A DNA stretch of 5,460 nt from Alphaproteobacteria bacterium (GTDB lineage Bacteria > Pseudomonadota > Alphaproteobacteria > Puniceispirillales > Puniceispirillaceae): the NCBI GenBank assembly GCA_011525265.1, contig WTHV01000186.1, forward strand, positions 1 through 5,460, in the 5' to 3' direction. Shown here in pieces: positions 1-5,460 of the stretch. The translations under genes were made by a program, and so were the position numbers. Position 1 is the first letter of the stretch. The number at the start of each line of letters is the position of its first letter. The notes beneath the pieces were generated by a model. That model saw only the letters and a program-made list of their open reading frames with translations, was not told the DNA's origin and ran no database searches.

Positions 1-24
1 CTCGGAGATGTGTATAAGAGACAG
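1..24 (+). other. Nextera (Tn5) sequencing adapter remnant
   Basis: Bases 6-24 are identical to the 19-base Tn5 mosaic end used in Illumina Nextera libraries (AGATGTGTATAAGAGACAG). The five bases before it, CTCGG, match the end of the Nextera read-2 adapter. This is artificial sequence left on the end of a read or contig. Genomic sequence starts at base 25, in the middle of the ABC exporter gene. The adapter happens not to introduce a stop in the exporter frame, so an automatic gene caller would append about eight false residues to the truncated protein. Confidence 0.96.
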
Positions 25-1010
25 GTAATATGGTTTTGTGTATCCAAAAGGCCAAAGATACGGCGCCCTGCTGCTGCTGCCTCTTGGGTAACAGCGTTAA
101 GCGTGCCAAGTGCACGAACAGGCTGAACAAGCAAAAGCAATGCGGTAATAAAGCCAATAACATCACCAATTTGCATAGAGCCCTGCGCCACCTGATAAGA
201 CGCAAGTGCAATAACACCTGCAACAGCAACACCGCCAAGAGCTTCAAGGATAGGATCAATTTTCGCACGCCCTGCAAGTAAATTCACCAATTTGGTGAAA
301 AGCGCTTCAAAAGCCGACGCATTGCGTTTTTTCTCAATGTCCTCAAGCTGAAAGGCCTTGACCATGCGCGCGCCGCCAATTGTCTCACCAAGCAAGCTTG
401 TCACATCTTCCAAATGCTCTTGTAAATTACCAGAGGCTTTTCTCTGCGCTACGCCAATGCGAATAATGGGACGCATCGCAAGAGGATAAACGGCAAGCAC
501 CAAAATCGTCAGCAACCAGTCAAACCAAATCATCGTGCCAACCATCGCAATGATAGTCAGGACATCACGCACAAGATTATTGGCAAGCCGCACCAACGCC
601 TCTCTGACAATATTCAAATCATTCATAATACGCGAGATAAAAGAGCCAGCAGGCTCAGCTGTGAGCCAGCCAAGATCAGCATCAATCAAATGGGTGATCA
701 TCTTCTTTTGAATGTCAGTTGTCACACGTAAAGCCAATTTGTTGACCGTCAGCACCTGAAGGTACATGGAAATTGCGCGTATAAATGATAAAGCAATAAT
801 GGCAAATGGCACGATATAAAGGCTTGAAAAAGCCTCATCTTGAAGGCGGTTAAACACCTCAGATATCAGCGCAGGATAAGCAGATGACGTTGCAGCCACA
901 ATCACCATTAATAATAAGGCAAAGACAATGCGCCCTTTATAATGGGCAATCCACTCAGCCCATAGGCGGGCAATAATCTGTTTTGTTTCTTGCTCAGCAC
1001 CTTGGCGCAT
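25..1010 (-). CDS. msbA: MsbA-type lipid A/multidrug ABC exporter, transmembrane half (3' part missing)
   Basis: The visible 328 residues form the transmembrane domain of a half-size ABC exporter (type IV ABC fold, as in MsbA). About six hydrophobic segments can be placed, near residues 27-47, 61-80, 148-165, 166-181, 256-275 and 282-298. Family landmarks are the stretch around residues 120-136 (EPAGSFISRIMND), the GETIGGARMVKAF segment at 209-220 and the linker AAAGRRIFGLLD at 312-323, which precedes the nucleotide-binding domain. Walker A, the signature motif and Walker B lie beyond the window and are replaced by adapter sequence. The ATG at 1008-1010 is chosen because AAAGGG (complement of 1018-1023) lies 7 bases upstream and an in-frame stop lies at 1029-1031. 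A GTG directly before the ATG is a less likely start. Divergence from a lipid A operon supports a role in flipping lipid A-core across the inner membrane, but MsbA-like exporters vary in substrate, so the symbol is tentative. Confidence 0.88.
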
Positions 1011-1017
1011 CACATCA

Positions 1018-1023
1018 CCCTTT
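1018..1023 (-). promoter_or_regulatory. Ribosome binding site of the ABC exporter gene
   Basis: On the minus strand this reads AAAGGG, seven bases before the ATG at 1008-1010. It is a good Shine-Dalgarno match and favours that ATG over the adjacent GTG (1011-1013) and over the out-of-frame ATG at 1013-1015. Confidence 0.6.
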
Positions 1024-1070
1024 ATTTCTTACGCTATCTCTTTTATGACATCCAGATGATGTAATGTCGA

Positions 1071-1100
1071 AACATAATCGAATGGCTGGCTTTGTGACAA
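1071..1100 (-). promoter_or_regulatory. Candidate sigma70-type promoter for the ABC exporter
   Basis: On the minus strand TTGTCA (complement of 1095-1100) resembles a -35 box. After an 18-base spacer, TATGTT (complement of 1071-1076) resembles a -10 box. Transcription would start near 1064 and give a leader of about 55 bases before the ATG. The match is by eye only, and both boxes deviate from consensus. Confidence 0.3.
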
Positions 1101-1148
1101 GAACGCCCTCACCCCTGCGCCTAAAGGCTTGTATAAGGTCGATTACCA

Positions 1149-1168
1149 TTTGCAAGCGCTAATGCAAA
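1149..1168. repeat. Inverted repeat TTTGCA-N8-TGCAAA in the divergent promoter region
   Basis: Two perfect 6-base arms (1149-1154 and 1163-1168) flank an 8-base centre that begins with the palindrome AGCGCT. A further TGCAAA lies at 1181-1186, 18 bases after the right arm. The element sits directly upstream of the candidate operon promoter, as expected for a regulator site. I do not recognise the regulator, and a 6-base match this size can arise by chance. Confidence 0.35.
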
Positions 1169-1171
1169 GCT

Positions 1172-1199
1172 TTATCAATCTGCAAAAGGGAAATATACT
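1172..1199 (+). promoter_or_regulatory. Candidate promoter of the lipid A operon, possibly leaderless
   Basis: TTATCA at 1172-1177 (4 of 6 matches to TTGACA), a 16-base spacer and TATACT at 1194-1199 (5 of 6 matches to TATAAT) make a plausible housekeeping promoter. The start point expected about seven bases after the -10 box coincides with the ATG at 1206. The only purine-rich stretch upstream, AAAAGGG at 1184-1190, is about 15 bases from the ATG, which is too far for a normal Shine-Dalgarno site. A leaderless mRNA is therefore possible. Confidence 0.4.
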
Positions 1200-1205
1200 G
1201 GTATC

Positions 1206-1886
1206 ATGGCGCGCAATTCGAAACGGCTAAAATCTTTTCTGCACTCCCCCATTGGGGCTTGGGTGATGGCATTTTTGCTGATCAGTTTGGTCAAGCTGAT
1301 TTGGCTGACATGCCGTGTGCGTCATGTAAATCCGCCTGCTTTATTGCGCAAACAAACACCGCCAGAGCCAATGATTATCGCACATTGGCATGAATTTATT
1401 CCCTTTATTTTGATGTTATCACCGCCGCGGATTTCTGTTTTAAACAGCTCTCATGCTGATGCGCGCATCCTTGGCTATGCGTCACGTTTTGTTGGGGCCA
1501 AGCCAATTTGGGGCTCATCAAATCGCAATCCGCTTTCAAGCCTGCGCCAATTAAAAGCAGAGATAGATCAGGGCCGCCATGTCCTGATTACCCCTGATGG
1601 CCCACGCGGTCCGGCACGAAAGATGGCACTTGGCCCTATTGCTTTATCGCACTTAACAGACAGACCCATCTTATTATTTGCGTGTCATTCAAGCCGGTCT
1701 TGGCGCTTACGCAGTTGGGATAAAACTCAAATTCCAAAACCATTTAGCCTAGTGACAATCTATTGGAGCGCGCCTATCACAGTCGAACGTACCAAAGATA
1801 AAGACGCACAAAAACACGCCCAAACAGCACTTGAACAACAGCTTATCACCTTCAGCGAAACAGCCGATAGAGGCCCCAATGGCTAA
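1206..1886 (+). CDS. DUF374 lysophospholipid acyltransferase-family protein
   Basis: This 226-residue protein belongs to the DUF374 branch of the glycerolipid acyltransferase superfamily. A basic N-terminus is followed by one hydrophobic segment (about residues 18-34), which suggests attachment to the inner membrane. Family motifs run in order: the AHWHEF block at 59-64, NSSHADARI at 80-88 with the likely catalytic His83 and Asp85, WGSSNRN at 102-108, the strongly conserved ITPDGPRGP at 128-136, and the SWDKTQIPKPFS block at 170-181. The classical HX4D box is not present in that exact form; the family uses an H-x-D variant. It is the first gene of the operon and overlaps waaA by 8 bases, which implies translational coupling. 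To my recollection, some DUF374 proteins (LpxJ of epsilonproteobacteria) are lipid A late acyltransferases. With waaA and lpxK downstream, an acyl transfer role on lipid A is a reasonable inference, but substrate and position are unknown. Confidence 0.9.
   Translation: MARNSKRLKSFLHSPIGAWVMAFLLISLVKLIWLTCRVRHVNPPALLRKQTPPEPMIIAHWHEFIPFILMLSPPRISVLNSSHADARILGYASRFVGAKPIWGSSNRNPLSSLRQLKAEIDQGRHVLITPDGPRGPARKMALGPIALSHLTDRPILLFACHSSRSWRLRSWDKTQIPKPFSLVTIYWSAPITVERTKDKDAQKHAQTALEQQLITFSETADRGPNG
1869..1873 (+). promoter_or_regulatory. Ribosome binding site that sets the waaA start
   Basis: AGAGG lies five bases before the ATG at 1879-1881, inside the 3' end of the DUF374 gene. It supports that ATG over the upstream in-frame TTG at 1831, which would make a 56-base gene overlap and add 16 residues unlike the start of known WaaA proteins. 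Confidence 0.6.
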
Positions 1887-3153
1887 ACCTGTCTCATTAC
1901 AGCTATATCGGGCAGTGATGACAGCTCTTAGCCCCTTATTGCCCCTTTATTTGGGACGACGTGCCAAGGCAGGAAAAGAAGATAGCACGCGCCTTGATGA
2001 GCGCTTCGCCCACTATCATCATGCGCCCCACTCATCAGGGGAACGCATATGGCTTCATGGTGTATCAGTTGGCGAGGTCAGTGCCGCCCTTGTGCTTGCA
2101 CAAGAACTGAAACCCCATTTCCCGCAAGCCCATTTTATTATCACAACCGGCACTGTGACTGCTGCCCAAATGGTCATGAATACCAAGGGTGATTTGCCCC
2201 TAACCCATCATTATGCGCCCTTTGATGCCCCGCATATTATGAGCCGCTTTTTCACATATCATAAACCTGATTTTGGTGTGATATTTGAATCTGATTTCTG
2301 GCCTGTTATGATGACAAGCGCGCATGAGCATAACATCCCGTTATTTCTGGCCTCAACACAAATGTCATTGCAAAGTGCAGATAATTGGCAAAAAGCCCCC
2401 TCATTGGCTCAAGCCGTCTTTGCCCCTGTGCGCGCCTGTTTCACACATGATAAGATACAGGCAGACATTTTTAAACGTTTTGGCGTCTCTCACATAGAGG
2501 CTGTTGGGTCATTAAAACTACCCCGCTATGAGCCGCGTAAGACAGACTTTGCCAATGCCCTATCACAAGCGGCTAAAACACGACCCATCCTCCTTGGTGC
2601 CTCGACCCATGAGGGTGAGGAAGAACAGCTGCTAGCCTTATCAGATAATCTGACGGCCAAAGGGTGTGATCATTTGCTTATCATTGCCCCGCGCCACCCA
2701 GATAGAGCTGATAAGGTCGCAGAGATGATACCGCGTGCCAAAAGACGCTCACTGCGCCAATTGCCAGATGCCTATGATAACGCCTATCTATGTGACAGCC
2801 TGGGCGATATGCCAAGCCTGTATCAAGCAAGTGATATCATTTGGCTTGGCGCTAGTTTTTCTGGCAAAGGCGGGCATAATCCGCTTGAGGCCGCATCCTA
2901 CGGCAAAATTGTGATTTGCGGGCCATCGCAATTTAAAAATCAGAATGAATATGATCAGCTGATGGCACAAGATGTATGCCATCAGATAAGCGACCCCTCA
3001 TTAGGTGCCTCTTTCATCATGTCGATCCTAGCAGATAAGGATAGGCAAAAAGAGATTGCGAAAGCGGGCAAAGCCTATGCCAAACAAGCCACCAAGCGCG
3101 CGGCCAATGTGGCAGACAAAATTGCAGATATAATGAAGGGGACAAAAGAATGA
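1879..3153 (+). CDS. waaA: 3-deoxy-D-manno-octulosonic acid (Kdo) transferase WaaA
   Basis: WaaA transfers Kdo from CMP-Kdo to lipid IVA at the cytoplasmic face of the inner membrane. With the ATG start the protein has 424 residues, close to the usual family length of about 425. An N-terminal hydrophobic helix (about residues 6-26) is the expected membrane anchor. The acceptor-side domain carries IWLHGVSVGEVSAA at 57-70, with the likely catalytic Glu66, and TTGTVTAAQ at 89-97. ESDFWP at 137-142 corresponds to the family ESELWP motif. The C-terminal GT-B domain carries APRHPDR at 270-276, DSLGDM at 306-311 and GGHNPLEAA at 331-339, which form the nucleotide-sugar side. The segment LASTQMS (157-163) has Gln161 where relatives usually have Arg (NAR-L/M-S). 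The start overlaps the preceding gene in ATGGCTAA, and the end overlaps lpxK in ATGA, so the gene is translationally coupled on both sides. How many Kdo units it adds cannot be read from the sequence. Confidence 0.96.
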   Translation: MAKPVSLQLYRAVMTALSPLLPLYLGRRAKAGKEDSTRLDERFAHYHHAPHSSGERIWLHGVSVGEVSAALVLAQELKPHFPQAHFIITTGTVTAAQMVMNTKGDLPLTHHYAPFDAPHIMSRFFTYHKPDFGVIFESDFWPVMMTSAHEHNIPLFLASTQMSLQSADNWQKAPSLAQAVFAPVRACFTHDKIQADIFKRFGVSHIEAVGSLKLPRYEPRKTDFANALSQAAKTRPILLGASTHEGEEEQLLALSDNLTAKGCDHLLIIAPRHPDRADKVAEMIPRAKRRSLRQLPDAYDNAYLCDSLGDMPSLYQASDIIWLGASFSGKGGHNPLEAASYGKIVICGPSQFKNQNEYDQLMAQDVCHQISDPSLGASFIMSILADKDRQKEIAKAGKAYAKQATKRAANVADKIADIMKGTKE

Positions 3154-4127
3154 AGGCGCCCCATTTCTGGTCACATAAAGGTGGCATCTCCTCTCTATTA
3201 ATGGGTGCCTCATGGCTTTATCGGTTTGCGGGTTGGTGCCGCGCCCTTATAACAAAGCCCTATCATGCTGGCCTGCCTGTGATATGTGTTGGCAATATCA
3301 CCTCTGGCGGTACAGGCAAGACCCCTGTCACAGCGGCACTTGCCAAGCTTGCGATAGCGCATAATCTGCGCCCTATTATCCTAACGCGCGGCTATGGCGG
3401 GACCATAACAACCCCAACCCTGATTGACCGTGACCATCATAGCGCCACTGATTGCGGGGATGAGCCCCTATTACTGGCAAAATATGCAGATGTTGTTGTG
3501 GCACGCAATCGGGCGAAAGGGGCACAATTCATCGAACAAACAGGCGCCTATGATGTGATTATTATGGATGATGGGATGCAAAACCCGCAACTTCATAAAG
3601 ATAAAATCATCTGCGTTTTTGATGGGGCTATCGGCACCCAGAATAACCGCATTTTCCCCGCAGGCCCCTTGCGTGCGCCCCTATCAGATGCGGCTAGGCG
3701 TGCTGATCTTATCATGATAAATGGTGCTGATGAAACAGGGCTGACCACCTTTTTTGCGGACAAACCTCTTATACCTTTTACCCTTGATGCTGATCAGGCT
3801 GTACCACCCTTGAAGAAGGGCATGAAAGCCTATGCCTTTGCTGGCATTGGCAGGCCTCAGCGGTTTTTTGATACGCTGACCGATGCGGGCTATTACCTTG
3901 TACAGACCAAATCATTTGGTGACCACCATCCCTATAGCCAAAAAGATATCTCAGATTTGGTTGACGCGGCTAGCGCGCTATCTGCTGTGCTTATCACCAC
4001 GCAAAAAGATTGGGTAAGATTGCATAAAAGCTTAAGGGATCATATTTCTTATTTGCCTGTAAGCTTGCAACTATCGCAAAAAGATAGCAGTCTATTGGCG
4101 TCTATTTTGCCATCACAAGGCCGCTAA
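3150..4127 (+). CDS. lpxK: Tetraacyldisaccharide 4'-kinase LpxK
   Basis: LpxK phosphorylates the 4' position of the tetraacyl disaccharide 1-phosphate with ATP to give lipid IVA, at the inner membrane. The protein has 325 residues, normal for the family. A membrane-associating N-terminal helix (about 13-31) precedes the P-loop VGNITSGGTGKTPV at 47-60 with Lys57 and Thr58. Other landmarks are RGYGG at 80-84, GDEPLLLA at 103-110, the Walker-B-like MDDGMQN at 139-145, FPAGPLRAP at 169-177, AFAGIGRPQRFF at 229-240, FGDHHPYS at 256-263 and TTQKDWVRL at 283-291. The acidic residue in GDEP and the His pair in FGDHH are conserved and implicated in catalysis. Relatives usually have TTEKD where this protein has TTQKD, a mild change. 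The ATG overlaps the waaA stop by four bases, and AAGGGG at 3136-3141 lies eight bases upstream, so the start is secure. The next gene begins one base after its stop. Confidence 0.97.
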   Translation: MKAPHFWSHKGGISSLLMGASWLYRFAGWCRALITKPYHAGLPVICVGNITSGGTGKTPVTAALAKLAIAHNLRPIILTRGYGGTITTPTLIDRDHHSATDCGDEPLLLAKYADVVVARNRAKGAQFIEQTGAYDVIIMDDGMQNPQLHKDKIICVFDGAIGTQNNRIFPAGPLRAPLSDAARRADLIMINGADETGLTTFFADKPLIPFTLDADQAVPPLKKGMKAYAFAGIGRPQRFFDTLTDAGYYLVQTKSFGDHHPYSQKDISDLVDAASALSAVLITTQKDWVRLHKSLRDHISYLPVSLQLSQKDSSLLASILPSQGR

Positions 4128-4128
4128 T

Positions 4129-5037
4129 ATGTCTCATTATCATCAGCCCTTTTTAAAACGGAAAATCATCGAATTTGTGGTTTGGCCCCTTCAAGGTCTG
4201 ATGGTTGCGCTGATTGTTGGGCTGATACGATTATTTCCTGTGCGCATGACCTCTGCGTTTTTTGGAAAGGTCATATCTCTGATTGGCCCACTTACCCCGC
4301 ACCATAAGCGCGCACGCACGCATTTGCGTTATGCCTTTGATGATTTAACTGAAACACAAGAAGCCAAAATCCTATCAGATATGTGGGCACATTTTGGCAG
4401 GCTTGCCGGTGAATATCCTCATATTCATAATATGGGATCATCAAAATTTCTGACATTTCATGGTCTTCATCATCTTGAAAATGCCCCTGAAGGTGGCTTT
4501 GTCATTGGTGGGCATATTGGCAATTGGGAATTACACCTGATGGTCTCTGCCATGCTTAACCAGCCCTATGGTGCGATCTATCGCCCTCTTAATAATCCCT
4601 ATTCAAATTGGGTGCTTGATATGCGCGCTAAGCGAGGCATGGGCGATTTTTACGCCAAGGGTCAAGATGCAGCCAGAGGGATGCTAAAGACCATCAAGAA
4701 TAAGGGTATGGTCTATTTATTTACAGACCAAAAATATCGTGAAGGCGTTACAGCCCCTTTTTTAGGCCACCCTGCCGCAACGCCAATTGGCCATATTAAA
4801 TTAGCCTTAAAGCGAAAAACACCTATTTTCTATATGCGCATTATCAGGCGTGAGGGATGTCACTATGATGTGACGATTTCAGAGCCGCATTATATCTATA
4901 CAGATGGCAAGGTAACTGACGCACTTATCGAAAAGCACGCGCGCGAGATGAATGATGTACTGTCAGATTTTATCAGACAAACGCCGTCACAATGGTTATG
5001 GCCGCATCGTCGTTGGGGCAAAGATATCTCAAAATAG
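4129..5037 (+). CDS. lpxL: LpxL/HtrB-family lipid A secondary acyltransferase
   Basis: This 302-residue protein is a Bacterial_LPS_acyltransferase family member, which adds a secondary fatty acyl chain to (Kdo-)lipid IVA from acyl-ACP. An N-terminal transmembrane helix (about residues 16-35) anchors it in the inner membrane. The catalytic HX4E box is GGHIGNWEL at 127-135, with His129 and Glu134. Further family blocks are IYRPLNNPYSN at 150-160, TDQKYREGVTAPFLG at 199-213 and the C-terminal PSQWLWPHRRW at 286-296. CAAGG at 4116-4120 lies eight bases before the ATG and supports this start. The gene closes the four-gene operon, and its stop lies inside the 3' end of the convergent xseA gene. Whether it acts as LpxL, LpxM or a very-long-chain LpxXL-type enzyme cannot be decided from the motifs; the symbol reflects the family only. 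Confidence 0.93.
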   Translation: MSHYHQPFLKRKIIEFVVWPLQGLMVALIVGLIRLFPVRMTSAFFGKVISLIGPLTPHHKRARTHLRYAFDDLTETQEAKILSDMWAHFGRLAGEYPHIHNMGSSKFLTFHGLHHLENAPEGGFVIGGHIGNWELHLMVSAMLNQPYGAIYRPLNNPYSNWVLDMRAKRGMGDFYAKGQDAARGMLKTIKNKGMVYLFTDQKYREGVTAPFLGHPAATPIGHIKLALKRKTPIFYMRIIRREGCHYDVTISEPHYIYTDGKVTDALIEKHAREMNDVLSDFIRQTPSQWLWPHRRWGKDISK

Positions 5038-5460
5038 CTCTGTCTGGCTATCATCTTTTGGCTTTGCCTGTTTCTTGGGACTTTTGGTGGCTTTCGCCTC
5101 TTGCGGTGTTGCAACAGACCCGCTAGCCCCTCCTGTCCCCATGACCGCCTGCCTTGTCTCATCGGCAAATGTGATTGAAACACGCGCACCATCTGCCAGC
5201 GCGCTTGCTTGTTTGACCGCGCGGCCACTCTCATCTCTGACCAAGGCAAAACCGCGCTCTAAGACTTTGGTAAAGCTATTGGCTTCAAGCAATCTTATGG
5301 TGCTATCAAGACGCATTGATGCACGTTCTGATACCGCACTCATAAGAGGGGTCAGTTTTTCAGATGCTGTATCAAAGCGCCTTGTCATCTTGGCCAATTG
5401 GGCATGAGGCGGGCTCAGGCGGGCTGCTAGTATGTCTAATTTTTGCCGCTTATCATAGAG
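5029..5460 (-). CDS. xseA: Exodeoxyribonuclease VII large subunit, C-terminal part (5' end beyond window)
   Basis: The 143 visible residues are the C-terminus of XseA, which with small XseB subunits forms the single-strand-specific exonuclease VII of DNA repair. Numbering from the window edge, residues 1-60 are a charged helical stretch like the coiled-coil part of XseA. Residues 61-103 carry the most recognisable block, SFTKVLERGFALVRDESGRAV (62-82), followed by the small beta domain ending near ITFADE. Residues 108-138 form a low-complexity tail rich in Gly, Ala, Lys and Pro, probably disordered. The last five residues are QTELF, which resembles a sliding-clamp-binding motif. The OB-fold domain and catalytic core lie outside the window. 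The stop (TGA, complement of 5029-5031) lies inside the 3' end of the lpxL-like gene, so the two genes converge with a 9-base overlap. No promoter for it is visible here. Confidence 0.92.
   Translation of the reverse strand, partial: LYDKRQKLDILAARLSPPHAQLAKMTRRFDTASEKLTPLMSAVSERASMRLDSTIRLLEANSFTKVLERGFALVRDESGRAVKQASALADGARVSITFADETRQAVMGTGGASGSVATPQEAKATKSPKKQAKPKDDSQTELF

Noticed and set aside
6..24. Transposon end (Tn5 mosaic end) as a mobile element
   Set aside because: It is the engineered mosaic end together with Illumina adapter bases at the window edge, with no transposase. It is a library artefact.
69..80. Four tandem TGC units (possible slippage or phase-variable repeat)
   Set aside because: It encodes a short Ala run in the linker of the exporter. 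Four triplet units are too few to suggest phase variation, and a triplet change would not shift the frame.
30..281. Plus-strand open frame of 83 codons
   Set aside because: It is antisense to the well-supported exporter gene, and its Cys- and Asn-rich sequence resembles no protein family. It is a shadow frame.
2788..2982. Minus-strand open frame of 64 codons
   Set aside because: It lies entirely within waaA, opposite its conserved GGHNPLEAA region, and has no recognisable motif.
3028..3213. Minus-strand open frame of 61 codons
   Set aside because: It is antisense across the waaA-lpxK junction, where both real genes have clear motifs and signals.
5038..5130. Intrinsic terminator for the lipid A operon
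   Set aside because: I found no stable GC-rich hairpin followed by a T-run; the segment is coding sequence of xseA.
4896..5249. Minus-strand open frame of 117 codons
   Set aside because: It overlaps xseA in a different frame and the 3' end of the lpxL-like gene. The xseA frame carries the conserved VLERGFALVRD block, so this one is a shadow.
4952..5407. Plus-strand open frame of 151 codons running past the lpxL-like gene
   Set aside because: It is antisense to xseA for most of its length and has no family resemblance. The hydrophobic stretch is a by-product of the complementary strand.

Overview
This window looks like a chromosomal segment of an alphaproteobacterium that makes lipid A. It carries late lipid A genes, with the C-terminal part of an exonuclease VII large subunit (xseA) next to them. 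The organism call is an inference from gene content and order (DUF374 acyltransferase, waaA, lpxK, and XseA with a long basic tail); no rRNA or other marker gene is present, and I cannot name a genus. Base composition and codon use look even across all genes, and nothing suggests recent transfer.

Layout. Bases 1-24 are not biological: they match the end of an Illumina Nextera (Tn5) sequencing adapter, so the left edge is probably the end of a draft contig or an untrimmed read. Bases 25-1010 hold, on the minus strand, the membrane half of an MsbA-type ABC exporter whose ATPase half is cut off by the adapter. Bases 1011-1205 are a divergent intergenic region with candidate promoters in both directions and a small repeat cluster. 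Bases 1206-5037 are a tight plus-strand operon of four genes: a DUF374 acyltransferase, waaA (Kdo transferase), lpxK (lipid A 4'-kinase) and an LpxL/HtrB-family acyltransferase. Successive genes overlap by 8 bp and 4 bp, then are separated by 1 bp. Bases 5029-5460 are the C-terminal 143 codons of xseA on the minus strand, converging on the operon and overlapping its last gene by 9 bp.

How the genes work together. LpxK phosphorylates the tetraacyl disaccharide to lipid IVA, WaaA adds Kdo, and the LpxL-like enzyme (and possibly the DUF374 enzyme) adds secondary acyl chains. The divergent MsbA-type exporter is a good candidate for flipping the finished lipid A-core across the inner membrane. XseA belongs to DNA repair and is a neighbour without an obvious functional link.

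I found no tRNA, rRNA, CRISPR array, insertion sequence, phage gene or riboswitch, and no clear intrinsic terminator. I do not see an undescribed multi-gene system. The points most worth checking are the adapter at the left end, the role of the DUF374 acyltransferase, a possible leaderless promoter for the operon, and a clamp-binding-like tail on XseA.
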